DNA of 53,440 nt, taken from assembly GCA_937128505.1 (NCBI GenBank), contig CAKZMM010000148.1, forward strand, positions 1-53,440, in the 5' to 3' direction. The position numbers and the translations under genes are program-made. Under the pieces are notes generated by a model, which was given only the letters and a program-made list of their open reading frames with translations, did not search any database and was not told the origin of the DNA. Within the stretch, counting starts at the first letter, position 1. Every line of letters starts with the position of its first letter. This document shows positions 1-8,640 of this stretch, one piece after another. The DNA is from an uncultured Thermogutta sp. (GTDB taxonomy: Bacteria; Planctomycetota; Planctomycetia; Pirellulales; Thermoguttaceae).

Positions 1-201
1 TAAAGAAAAGCAGATTTTGCAGGGGCTGCTGAGTCGCCCCCGCGGAAGACCCAGCGAAACCGCCACACTGTTTTAATAAAGCGGTTTCCTTTTCCAATAA
101 AGGCGTTTCGGAAATTTCGAGATCTTGCCAGCGCGGCGTGCCTCCGGTGTTCTTTCGCGGGCAATTCTCCGCCGAGGGAGCGAGCTCTGCCGGGGGGAAA
201 A

Positions 202-918
202 CTACTTTCCCGAAAAGAGGGCGCGCACCGAAATTTGCGACCAGGTTTCGAATTGGTCGAGTTCGGCCAGGATGCGCTCCAGGGGCATAAAGCCGCTTTG
301 GCGGATTTCCGTTTCGCGGGGAAAGACGGCGGGCTTCTGGCAGTCGAAGCGGTAGACGATGCCCAGGTGAACCCGCCCGACTTCGGTTTGATCGTCGTTA
401 ATCAGCCCGACGCAATGGTGGCGGTAGGGGGTTTGGATGCGGACTTCCTCTTCCAATTCGCGGCGCAAGCCTTCGTAATAGGGGTGGGCTGAGGCGGCGG
501 TTTGGCAGTCGCCGGAGCTGATGTGGCCTCCCACGCCCACACTTCGCTTGAGGTGAAGCCGAGCTTCGCCCTGCCCTTTGCCCCGGGTGTACTGGAAGAG
601 GTAAAGGGGTTCATCGGGTGGCTGGTAAGTGAAAATGATGTAAGGGATCAGTTGCTTAAACTGCGGATCGTTCTCCGCTTGGGCGCGCGACATGAACCGA
701 AGATTCGCGGGCTCCAAAAGCCGCGGGAGATAACGAGCGGTTTCGTGGCAAAAGCCTTGGAAGTAACCCAGCTGGTAAAGAAGCGCGGTCGGGACAACAA
801 GCACCAATTCCTTATCCGGGGATAACACGGCCGATCCTGTTTGGTGTTGCTGACGGTTATTGATTGGTTGGTGCGCCGGAGAAAGGTCCGGAGCCTCCAA
901 GCCGAAGTTCCAAAACAC
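202..918 (-). CDS. NUDIX-like phosphoesterase family protein
   Basis: 238 residues. A relaxed NUDIX box is visible: GVGGHIS at about residues 128-134 followed by RRELEEEV at 152-159, with a longer than usual insert between the two halves. This suggests a hydrolase of a nucleoside-diphosphate-linked substrate, but the substrate cannot be told. The gene lies directly behind the oxidoreductase on the same strand; its GTG start is 1 nt after that stop, so the two are probably co-transcribed. The first 30 residues look unconserved, and a second in-frame GTG at 828 (protein beginning LSPDKELVLVV) is an equally good start. Family assignment is fairly safe; function is inferred only from the box. Confidence 0.7.
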   Translation of the reverse strand: MFWNFGLEAPDLSPAHQPINNRQQHQTGSAVLSPDKELVLVVPTALLYQLGYFQGFCHETARYLPRLLEPANLRFMSRAQAENDPQFKQLIPYIIFTYQPPDEPLYLFQYTRGKGQGEARLHLKRSVGVGGHISSGDCQTAASAHPYYEGLRRELEEEVRIQTPYRHHCVGLINDDQTEVGRVHLGIVYRFDCQKPAVFPRETEIRQSGFMPLERILAELDQFETWSQISVRALFSGK

Positions 919-919
919 T

Positions 920-2332
920 TCAGACCACTTCTTTAAGTTCCCAGGGCGGTCGGTAAGATCGCTTGAAGAGTTCCATGGCCCGGGGATTGTCGATGATGTG
1001 ATCGGTTTGGGGGTCGATGCGTAACTTTTCGCCGCCGAGGCGATAGCTGATGTTGGCGTAGTGAATCAAAAGCGAGCTGAGGTGACCGTCTTCCGGGGGG
1101 GCATTGGGCTGATTTCGGGTGCGGATACATTCGATGAAATTCTGCTGGTGCTCGGGGTCGGGAAATCGGCCGTACATTTGGGCGCGGACAACGGGTTGGC
1201 GGCTTTTGGGCCGGTCGAAGACTTGCCAACCGCCGCCGTGCCGCCCGATGACCATCAGCCCCTCGGTGCCGTAAAGCTCGATCCGCGTTGCCGTCTGGGG
1301 CCAATAGGGGAAAAGATCGCTGTTGCGGACCTCGGGATCAATTTTCAGCATATACGGGGTGTAGAGCGTGAGCTCGAAGATCATGATCAGATTATCGAAC
1401 TCCCACACGGCGACTTGAGTGTCGGGGGTTTCCGCCAGACCTTCACTGGCGTATCTTCCGCCAACGGAATAAACGGTTTTGGGATGGCGTACGCCGCAGA
1501 GCCAGCGGGCCAAATCGATCTGATGGCTGGCGTCGTTGGCGATGTCGCCGCCGGAGTATCGCCAGAGGTGATTCCAATAATTGTGAAAGCCGGGGTTGTA
1601 CGGGTGTTCCGGGGCCGGGCCGTTCCACATATCCCAGTTGAACCCCTGAGGAACCGGGGCATTGGGTACGACCGGATGATTAGCCCAGAATTTTTGGTTG
1701 AAGACTTTGCCCATGTAGATTTTGCCCAGCTTTCCTTCTTGGATGTATTTTAGGGCGGCAAAGTTGTAGGGAGCCGAGCGGTTCTGAGTGCCGACTTGAA
1801 CGACCCGGTTGTAGCGCTTGGCCGCGGCAATCATCACCTGGCCTTCCCAACAATTGTGGGTCATCGGCTTTTCGACATAGACATCTTTCCCCGCCTGGCA
1901 AGCCCAAACGGCGGAAAGGGCGTGCCAATGATCCGGCGTGGCGGAGACGACGGCATGGACGGCGGGGTCATCCAGGGCTTCGCGAAAGTCCTGCACACAC
2001 TTGGGCATGCGACCTTGACGATCGCCGATTTCCTTCGCCCTGGGGAACTGCCGGGAGTCGACGTCGCACATGTAGGCGATTTCGCAATCTTTTTGAGGAC
2101 GATCCAAGAAGCCATGGGCCAAATGCGTGCCGCGGCCACGCAGCCCAATGATGGCCAGAAGGATCTTTTCGTTTGCCAGGGCTCCGCGAGCCGAACGGGG
2201 ATCCCGCAACACGGTGAGTCCGGCGGTTGTGGCGCCGGCCACTCGTGCCGTTTGCTGAAGGAATCGTCGCCGGTTGGCCAGAGGCTGTGCTTGCCGGTTT
2301 CGCTGAGTCGGCGAGTGGTTCGTCGCTGTCAT
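920..2332 (-). CDS. Tat-exported Gfo/Idh/MocA family oxidoreductase
   Basis: 470 residues. The N-terminus carries a twin-arginine signal (RRRFLQQ at residues 21-27, then a small hydrophobic stretch ending near residue 50). It is followed by a Rossmann fold with GLRGRG at 63-68 and the family hallmark VEKP at 153-156. Members are NAD(P)-dependent sugar or inositol dehydrogenases, and exported paralogues are very abundant in planctomycetes (established). The ATG is preceded by GGAG 9 nt upstream, which supports this start. The substrate is unknown. It is the first gene of a probable pair with the NUDIX-like gene. Confidence 0.88.
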   Translation of the reverse strand: MTATNHSPTQRNRQAQPLANRRRFLQQTARVAGATTAGLTVLRDPRSARGALANEKILLAIIGLRGRGTHLAHGFLDRPQKDCEIAYMCDVDSRQFPRAKEIGDRQGRMPKCVQDFREALDDPAVHAVVSATPDHWHALSAVWACQAGKDVYVEKPMTHNCWEGQVMIAAAKRYNRVVQVGTQNRSAPYNFAALKYIQEGKLGKIYMGKVFNQKFWANHPVVPNAPVPQGFNWDMWNGPAPEHPYNPGFHNYWNHLWRYSGGDIANDASHQIDLARWLCGVRHPKTVYSVGGRYASEGLAETPDTQVAVWEFDNLIMIFELTLYTPYMLKIDPEVRNSDLFPYWPQTATRIELYGTEGLMVIGRHGGGWQVFDRPKSRQPVVRAQMYGRFPDPEHQQNFIECIRTRNQPNAPPEDGHLSSLLIHYANISYRLGGEKLRIDPQTDHIIDNPRAMELFKRSYRPPWELKEVV

Positions 2333-3110
2333 GAGGTGGACTCCTGCGAATTGGTCATCAACAAAGTTATGCCCGAAAACGGCGGTGTGGAGTCTGAAAA
2401 GATTCTAATTGGCATGGAGGCGGCTTGTCACGTCATTGCGGCCGGTAAGCGGCCTGAAGGTCCCGCGGAATTTCGGACGGCAGTCGGGCGGGCAGGAGGC
2501 GAACTTTTTTGGAGAAACGGAGGGGCACGCCGGTGAGTCGGTCTCAAAGGGCATTTTCGTGCGAGGAAGTATTGGCCAGGTGGCAGCTCAACTTTAACGC
2601 CAAAACCGAACGCGGGATTCCTATCGTGCGCTTTTGCGATTAGTTTTCGGCTTTTCATGCGGCTTTTTGACAATTCGCCCCCTATTTTGGCGGTTTGACG
2701 TATTTGTTCTGGCAGTTTGACGGTCGGATTGGATGATTTTTTCCTTGTGAGGGCTTGGCTTTTTCGATTTGTGCGGCCGATTCCGCCGGTTGCTCGCCGA
2801 GCCGTCCCCTGCATTATGGGTTTTGCGTGGAGGGGGCGTCAAGTCTTCGAGATTGCGGGGGGAATCGGGCGGCGATTGATGATCGCGCAACCTCTGTTTC
2901 GTTTGGCGGGAACTCCGCGAGCTTGGTGCCGACGCGGGTGAGGCGGTAAAATCTCGGGTTTGAGTGGGATTGAGTTACCGGGGCGATGTGAGGGCCTCCA
3001 TAATCGCGGGGAGTTCCGGTAGCGGGGGATTGGGCGGGAGATAGAGCTCTTTCATGCCTTTTTTAGGTGAAAAATATTGGTTGCCCGGCTATTAGCGAGG
3101 AAATCGGATC
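2333..3110. other. Intergenic spacer, no gene recognised
   Basis: This spacer separates the divergent oxidoreductase and dapF genes. ORFs exist on both strands but none has a ribosome binding site with recognisable protein content. Near 2680-2735 there are loosely repeated GGCGGTTTGACG / GGCAGTTTGACG units about 22 nt apart. Promoters for both flanking genes are expected here, but I could not pick convincing boxes. Confidence 0.5.
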
Positions 3111-3974
3111 ATGCAGTTTACGAAAATGCACGGTGCCGGCAACGATTACGTGTTTGTGGATTGTTTTTCCGAACCGATGCCGGCAAATCCCGGGGAATTG
3201 GCGCGGGTGATCTCGCATCGGCATTTCGGAGTGGGAAGCGATGGGTTAATTCTGATTTGCCCGTCGGAAGTGGCCGATGTGCGGATGCGGATGTTCAACG
3301 CCGACGGGAGCGAGGCCGCGATGTGTGGGAACGGAATCCGATGCTTGGCCAAGTACGTCTATCAGCACGGCATGTGCCGGAAAAATCCCCTGCGGGTAGA
3401 AACCGGGGCGGGGGTCAAAGAGGTGCGACTTTCGATCGAAGGCGATCGGGTGGTGGGGACCGAGGTCGATCTGGGAATACCGATTCTGAAGCCGGCGGCA
3501 GTGCCGACCACGCTCCGCGCACCGAGCGGGGATGCGGAAAGCCCTGTAGTGGATCAGGAGGTGGAAATCGGGGGGATTGCCGTGCGATTGACGGCCCTTT
3601 CGATGGGAAATCCTCATGCCGTGCTGTTTGTGGAGCAGATGCGGGATGATTTGGTTCGGGCGCTAGGACCGAAGTTGGAACGGGCCGCGTTTTTCCCCGA
3701 GCGGGCGAATGTGGAATTTGTGGAAGTGATATCGCCGCGGGAGGTGAAGATGCGTGTCTGGGAACGGGGATCCGGCGAAACCATGGCTTGCGGGACGGGG
3801 GCAGCCGCCGTCTGCGTGGCCGGTGTGCTCACGGGCCGCACGGTTCGGAAGTTGGAGATTCATGCTTTGGGAGGTCTGCTTGAAGCGCACTGGAGCGAGG
3901 AGGATGGCCGAGTGTACTTATCCGGGTCGGCCGAAGAGGTCTTCCGGGGCCAATGGCTGGGAAGCTCCTCATAA
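3111..3974 (+). CDS. dapF: Diaminopimelate epimerase
   Basis: 287 residues, normal length. Converts LL- to meso-diaminopimelate for lysine and peptidoglycan synthesis in the cytoplasm. The opening MHGAGNDYVFVD, the first catalytic cysteine in MCGNGIRC (Cys72), GNPHAV at 166-171, ERGSGET at 219 and the second catalytic cysteine in ACGTGAAAV (Cys227) are all present, so the enzyme should be active. Its TAA stop overlaps a downstream ATG (TAATG), coupling it to the acyltransferase gene. Presence of dapF fits a planctomycete with peptidoglycan. Confidence 0.97.
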   Translation: MQFTKMHGAGNDYVFVDCFSEPMPANPGELARVISHRHFGVGSDGLILICPSEVADVRMRMFNADGSEAAMCGNGIRCLAKYVYQHGMCRKNPLRVETGAGVKEVRLSIEGDRVVGTEVDLGIPILKPAAVPTTLRAPSGDAESPVVDQEVEIGGIAVRLTALSMGNPHAVLFVEQMRDDLVRALGPKLERAAFFPERANVEFVEVISPREVKMRVWERGSGETMACGTGAAAVCVAGVLTGRTVRKLEIHALGGLLEAHWSEEDGRVYLSGSAEEVFRGQWLGSSS

Positions 3975-4786
3975 TGAGGCCCGGTGGGATGCGTGGCGCG
4001 ACGATCCGGTGGCGAGGGACGGGCATGGGTGCGACCCACAGTCTGGCAGCGTCCCCTGCGGCTGGCTTTGCCGCGGCCATGATGGTGCGATTATGGATGA
4101 GGACTCTTCAATATAAGGTGGCTTATTACGATGTGACGGTGGATCCGGCCGAGGGGCGAAATCCGTCACCGAGCATCTACGTATTTTGGCACGAGTATTT
4201 GCTTTTTCCGATCACGCTGCGGTGCGGTTACGGACTTCGGCTTTTGGTGAGCCGACATCGAGACGCAGCCGTGCTGGGGGCGGCGGCGCAGTACTTCGGC
4301 TTCGGGGTGATTCTTGGTTCCACGCGACGGGGGGGTGCCTCTGCGAGTTTGGAGATCATCCGCGGGCACGGGGATTTGCGCCTGGTGATCACGCCGGATG
4401 GTCCTCGAGGTCCTCGGCGGCAAATGGCCCTGGGGCCGATCTACTTGGCTGCGAAGCTTGGTGCCGAGATCATTCCTTTGGGTTTTGGGTACGATCGGCC
4501 GTGGCGGATGCCGAGCTGGGATCGGTTTGCCATTCCGCGACCTTTTTCCCGGGCACGGTGTGTTGCAGGGCCAGCGATCCGCGTGCCGCCTGAGAGCGAT
4601 CGGGAGACGATGGAGCATTTCCGGGAAAAACTCGAGAAGTTATTGAACGACCTGACCCACTTGGCAGAAGATTGGGCCAGACACGGATACCGCATTGCCG
4701 GCGAACTTCCGGTGCGGCCGATGCGAAAGATCACCTCATGGACCCCATCGGGAGGATGGAATTGCCGCGGCGAAGCGGAAAATTGA
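3974..4786 (+). CDS. Lysophospholipid acyltransferase family protein (DUF374)
   Basis: 270 residues from the ATG at 3974 (an upstream in-frame ATG at 3953 is possible). The DUF374 pattern is visible: YVFWHEYLLFP near the start as the acyltransferase HX4 region, then GSTRRGG, VITPDGPRGPR and a LGAEIIPLGF core. The family is thought to acylate lysophospholipids or lipid A-like acceptors at the inner membrane (family knowledge). The start codon overlaps the dapF stop as TAATG, so translation is probably coupled. The stop codon lies inside an inverted repeat that may end transcription. Confidence 0.85.
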   Translation: MRPGGMRGATIRWRGTGMGATHSLAASPAAGFAAAMMVRLWMRTLQYKVAYYDVTVDPAEGRNPSPSIYVFWHEYLLFPITLRCGYGLRLLVSRHRDAAVLGAAAQYFGFGVILGSTRRGGASASLEIIRGHGDLRLVITPDGPRGPRRQMALGPIYLAAKLGAEIIPLGFGYDRPWRMPSWDRFAIPRPFSRARCVAGPAIRVPPESDRETMEHFREKLEKLLNDLTHLAEDWARHGYRIAGELPVRPMRKITSWTPSGGWNCRGEAEN

Positions 4787-4794
4787 TTTTCCGC
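4775..4794 (+). terminator. Possible hairpin terminator after the dapF-acyltransferase pair
   Basis: Inverted repeat GCGGAAA / TTTCCGC with a 6-nt loop spans the stop codon. It has no clear U-run after it, so it could equally be an mRNA 3' stabiliser. Confidence 0.3.
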
Positions 4795-6411
4795 AGCCAG
4801 TTCGACTTTGAAGTCAGCGGGGCAGGAATCTGAAAGGGCTTTTTGACGGCAATTGCCCTGTGCACAACGCATCGCGGCCATCGCGAAATGCACTATTTAA
4901 TAAGTAGTTAACGCTCAATGCTCAAATAGTTTATAAAGTTCATTGTGTGCATCACCAATATGATCATTCAGGCCTCGGGGCACTTCAAGTGGGATGGAAG
5001 TCCCTTTATAATGTCATGGGAGCTGCATGAGGTGGCCGACGTGGGGGAGGCAGGTTGTAGGATGGGGGGTGTGCGAACATGGTAGGAAGCTTGCTGGATT
5101 CGGTGTTGGTTGGAAGCATCCATTTTTGAAACGGTGGTTTGCTGCGTTCTTAATCGCTGTCGCCTTATCATGCTGGCCTTCGCGGCGCTCGGGAGTTTTT
5201 AATCCTAGGGCTTCAGGAAACGCGGACGGAGCTTGCGTGGCTGGGAAATACCATGATGGGTTGAGTGGTAATACCGCGGGGGTACTCGTCGGACATTGAA
5301 TCCGGTTTTTTGGCCGGTCCAAGGCTGTAATCGCCCGTGTAAGTTAATCCGGGAAGATTTGTAAGAAATCTAAAATCATGTTAGTGATTTTTCACCGCGA
5401 GGAGGTCGCCGGACCTCGTTCGCGGGTTTGATCCCGGAGCTTCCCTAACACCTTGATACGCACTTACGGGGCTTGGTCTGGGGGAAGCCGATTGTTTCGC
5501 CGGACGAGCCGAAGTCGTCAGTCTCTTTCCAGATCGCGTCAAAACGACGGCGGTGCAAATAGGAGCAAAAATAAAAAACAAAAATTTTTGGAAATTTGCT
5601 AATTTTCGTTTGGAAACTGTGCCTGGACAACGGCTTGGGTTCGGTGCCATTAGTTGTGTGCATGGGAGGATTTAGGGGCGACTTGGACCCCGGAATTAAT
5701 GGCGTCGGTCGTTTCGGCGCTGAAAGACGAAGTGGGTAGGGATGCTGATATACGAGTGAGCTACGGGCGGTGTGGGCGTACGTGCGAGCGAGCATCTTGG
5801 GGTGCGCGGCGGGTGCTCCAAGTGGCGGCAATACGGGGGCTTGACTTTGAAGGCGATAGGTGGCCCGGTTCCTCAGCAGCGGTTTGTCACGGCTTTTAAG
5901 AAGAAGTCACTGGCGACTAGGAAGGTTACGGAGACGGAGGAATTCCCAGCGGTTTATCACCGTGTTTGAAAAGGAGTCGCTTTTCGAGAAGAGCGACGCG
6001 ATTGAACATCGAACAACAACGCTAAAGCTTTTGGCATCCAGGAGTGAGGAACACTTGGCTCGGCCTGGCCACCGGAACGCTCGGCAAGTATCAGACGTAG
6101 CGGATAGAGAGCGGATAGAGAACAGTCTTCGGTGGGAAAGGGGGCCTGCGGCGTGTGCGAAAAACCTTGCCCGCCAAAGGATCGTATGAAGGCTTTGAGC
6201 TTTGTTGAATGGTTCATGGATCAAGTTGTCTCATGCTGCGTGAAGTCAGGGTCCTGTTTCCCATCATCAAACTCGAGCACGAATTCATTTGAGATTAAGC
6301 GGGGATGATTTCAGAAATGAGAGTTTGATTTTCGTTTTTCTTCACTTCAGGAGTATGGGGAGCACTGGATGGAGCCCAGAGAAATCGGCGTATAAGAAGG
6401 AGGATCGAGCC
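4787..6411. other. Long spacer with no recognised gene
   Basis: About 1.6 kb without a convincing gene. An ORF at 5027-5299 (+) has one hydrophobic stretch (FAAFLIAVAL) but no good ribosome binding site. A diverged direct repeat of about 30 nt occurs at 5881 and 5951 (GGTTTGTCAC and GGTTTATCAC). The stretch may contain decayed gene remnants; nothing could be assigned. Confidence 0.45.
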
Positions 6412-7599
6412 ATGCCTCAAAACACGGTAAGTGTCCCGGCTGTCAAGGAGATTCCGGAATTGTTGGCTCCGCTCCGGGAAAGGCTATTGGCCGATTTGAT
6501 TACGCTGACTCAAATTCCGGCTCCCAGCGGCGATGAAGGGAAGCGGGTCCGTTTTCTTTTGGACCGATTTATCGAAGCGGGACTGAGCGATGCGGGCACC
6601 GACCAGATCGGGAACGCCATTGGTCGGCTGCGGGGACGGCGTCATAATCGAACGATTCTCTTGGCTGCCCATCTAGATAGTGTTTTCCCGGCTACTGAGA
6701 ATCATCAGGTCACCGTGGATTCTGAAAAAGTCGTTGGACCCGGCGCCGGCGACAATGCCATGGGGGCAGCGGGGTTGTCGCTTTTGCCGGCTGTGTTAGA
6801 ACACTTAGGCCTAGAGCTGGAAAGCGATCTTATCTTGCTCGGCTCTGTTCGGAGCTTAGGGCGTGGCAATCACGCAGGGATCCGATTTTTCTTGGATAAC
6901 TGCGGTCAACGGATTGATTGCGGAATCTGCGTGGAGGGGATGCAGTTGGGCCGCTTGAATGCCTTCTCCATCGGAACGGCGCGAGCGGATATCATTTGCA
7001 CCATTCGACCGAACAATGGCTCATCCCGCCTGTATGCCAGCGAAAGCCCGCTAGTGGTTCTGAATCATGTGGTGCAGCAGATCTTGGGGATTCCCCTGCC
7101 GACCCAGCCCTACACGAAAATAAAACTGGGGAGAATGCACGCGGGGCGTTATTACGACATCGAACCAGAGCGTGCCGAGCTGGGATTGGAGATCGTAAGC
7201 CACTCCGACGATATGGTGCGGCAGCTTTGCGGACAAATCGCCGATTTGGTTGCCGAAAGTGGTGCCCGATATGCCGTGGATATTCAGTTCGACCCGTTTT
7301 TCACCACAGCGGCAGCGGGAATCCCGTTTTCGCATCCGTTGGTCAAATGCGTGGCGGATGTCATGAATCAGCTTGGGATTGAGGCGGATCAAACACACTA
7401 CCCTTCCGAGCTATGCGAGCTACTGATGCGAAAAATCCCCGCGGTCACCATTGGAATTACACGCGGGGTGAAAAACCATCCTCGGGATCCCGATCATGTG
7501 CTGATTGAACCCATGCTCAAAGGGGTGGCCCAGTTGGTAGGCATTTTGTTAGCGATAGATGAGGGTCGGGCGGATGAATCTCCAGCAGTGGCTCGCTGA
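6412..7599 (+). CDS. M20-family peptidase-like protein lacking the catalytic Glu pair
   Basis: 395 residues from the ATG at 6412, which has a strong AGAAGGAGG site; longer ORF forms lack one. Metal-ligand motifs of zinc peptidases are partly kept: AHLDS (His87, Asp89), GAGDNAMG (Asp114), Glu175 in ICVEG and a late NHP histidine. The region that normally reads EEG.G, holding the general base and a metal ligand, reads RSLGRGN (147-153). It may therefore be inactive as a peptidase or have a changed role. It overlaps gpgS by 26 bp, so it belongs to the glycosylglycerate unit. Confidence 0.82.
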   Translation: MPQNTVSVPAVKEIPELLAPLRERLLADLITLTQIPAPSGDEGKRVRFLLDRFIEAGLSDAGTDQIGNAIGRLRGRRHNRTILLAAHLDSVFPATENHQVTVDSEKVVGPGAGDNAMGAAGLSLLPAVLEHLGLELESDLILLGSVRSLGRGNHAGIRFFLDNCGQRIDCGICVEGMQLGRLNAFSIGTARADIICTIRPNNGSSRLYASESPLVVLNHVVQQILGIPLPTQPYTKIKLGRMHAGRYYDIEPERAELGLEIVSHSDDMVRQLCGQIADLVAESGARYAVDIQFDPFFTTAAAGIPFSHPLVKCVADVMNQLGIEADQTHYPSELCELLMRKIPAVTIGITRGVKNHPRDPDHVLIEPMLKGVAQLVGILLAIDEGRADESPAVAR

Positions 7600-8557
7600 G
7601 CGGACCTTCCATCACTCCAATTTTTGGGACATCAAGTGGCTGGTTGAGCAGAAAGAGCGACAGGGAGTCACTATCTCGCTTTGTCTGCCGACGCTCAACG
7701 AGGAGAAGACGATCGGTAAGGAGATCGTCATCCTCAAAGCCGAATTGATGGACCGTTATCCCTTGATTGACGAGATCGCGGTGATCGACTCCGGCAGTAC
7801 CGACCGAACTTGCGAGATTGCTTGTGCGTTTGGGGCCGATGTGTATGTGGCTTCGGAGGTATTGCCGGAATTGGGAGTTCAACGCGGCAAAGGCGAAAAC
7901 CTCTGGAAAGCCCTGTATTTGCTCAAAGGGGATATTTTGGTCTTTGTGGATGCCGACATCGGCAACATTCACCCGCGATTCGTTTATGGGTTGGTCGGTC
8001 CGTTGCTCCAAATTCCTGAGGTGCATTATGTGAAGGCCTTCTACGACCGGCCGATTGTTTATTCGAATGTGCTGCGTCCGACGGGGGGTGGGCGGGTCAC
8101 GGAAATTTTAATCCGGCCCCTTTTCAGCCTTTTCTATCCGGAGTTGACCGCCATTTTGCAGCCGCTTTCCGGGGAGTATGCCGGTCGGCGGTCGATCCTC
8201 GAAAAGATTCCTTTTCCTGTCGGATATGGTGTCGAGACCGCGATGCTGATCGACATTCATCAAAAACTGGGGCTCACCGCATTTGCGCAAACCGACCTGG
8301 ATCAACGAGTTCACCGGAATCAGGAAACGACGGCTTTGGGGCGGATGGCCTTCGGCATCCTTCAAACTGTGATGAATCGCTTGGAGCGAGAACAAAAGCT
8401 TCGCCTGCTTCAAGAGTTGCCGACTATCATGCGGCAGTTCGAAGCCAGCGACGGTACTTATCGCCAACTGGAATTCGATATCCGGGAAGTGGAACGACCG
8501 CCGATGATCGAAATCGAGGCTTACCGGGCTAAGTTCTACTCGGCGTCGGTTTCGTAA
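7574..8557 (+). CDS. gpgS: Glucosyl-3-phosphoglycerate synthase (GT81)
   Basis: 327 residues. Transfers glucose from an NDP-glucose donor to 3-phosphoglycerate, the first step to glucosylglycerate and related compatible solutes. Hallmarks: PTLNEEKTIG (39-48), DSGSTD (72-77), GKGE (105-108), the metal-binding DAD (126-128), then GGGRVTE, LSGEYAGRR, GYGVET and a VHRNQ histidine region, all in family order. The ATG at 7574 has GAGGG 8 nt upstream and overlaps the preceding gene; an in-frame ATG at 7559 is less likely. No phosphatase (gpgP) gene is next to it. Confidence 0.92.
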   Translation: MNLQQWLAERTFHHSNFWDIKWLVEQKERQGVTISLCLPTLNEEKTIGKEIVILKAELMDRYPLIDEIAVIDSGSTDRTCEIACAFGADVYVASEVLPELGVQRGKGENLWKALYLLKGDILVFVDADIGNIHPRFVYGLVGPLLQIPEVHYVKAFYDRPIVYSNVLRPTGGGRVTEILIRPLFSLFYPELTAILQPLSGEYAGRRSILEKIPFPVGYGVETAMLIDIHQKLGLTAFAQTDLDQRVHRNQETTALGRMAFGILQTVMNRLEREQKLRLLQELPTIMRQFEASDGTYRQLEFDIREVERPPMIEIEAYRAKFYSASVS

Positions 8558-8640
8558 ATCCGTTCTGAGGAGCTCCTATCGATTGGGTTTCCCGCCGCCT
8601 GCCCATCTCCTGATCCTTGCCAGAATCCAGCAACTGTCCC

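Noticed and set aside
5400-5450. tRNA-like T-arm (GCGGGTTTGATCCCGG) near 5424
   Set aside because: The stem does not close to 5 bp, and no acceptor, D or anticodon arms could be folded around it.
5860-6189. 109-codon ORF, Arg-rich
   Set aside because: Composition looks random, no ribosome binding site, and it covers a diverged direct repeat.
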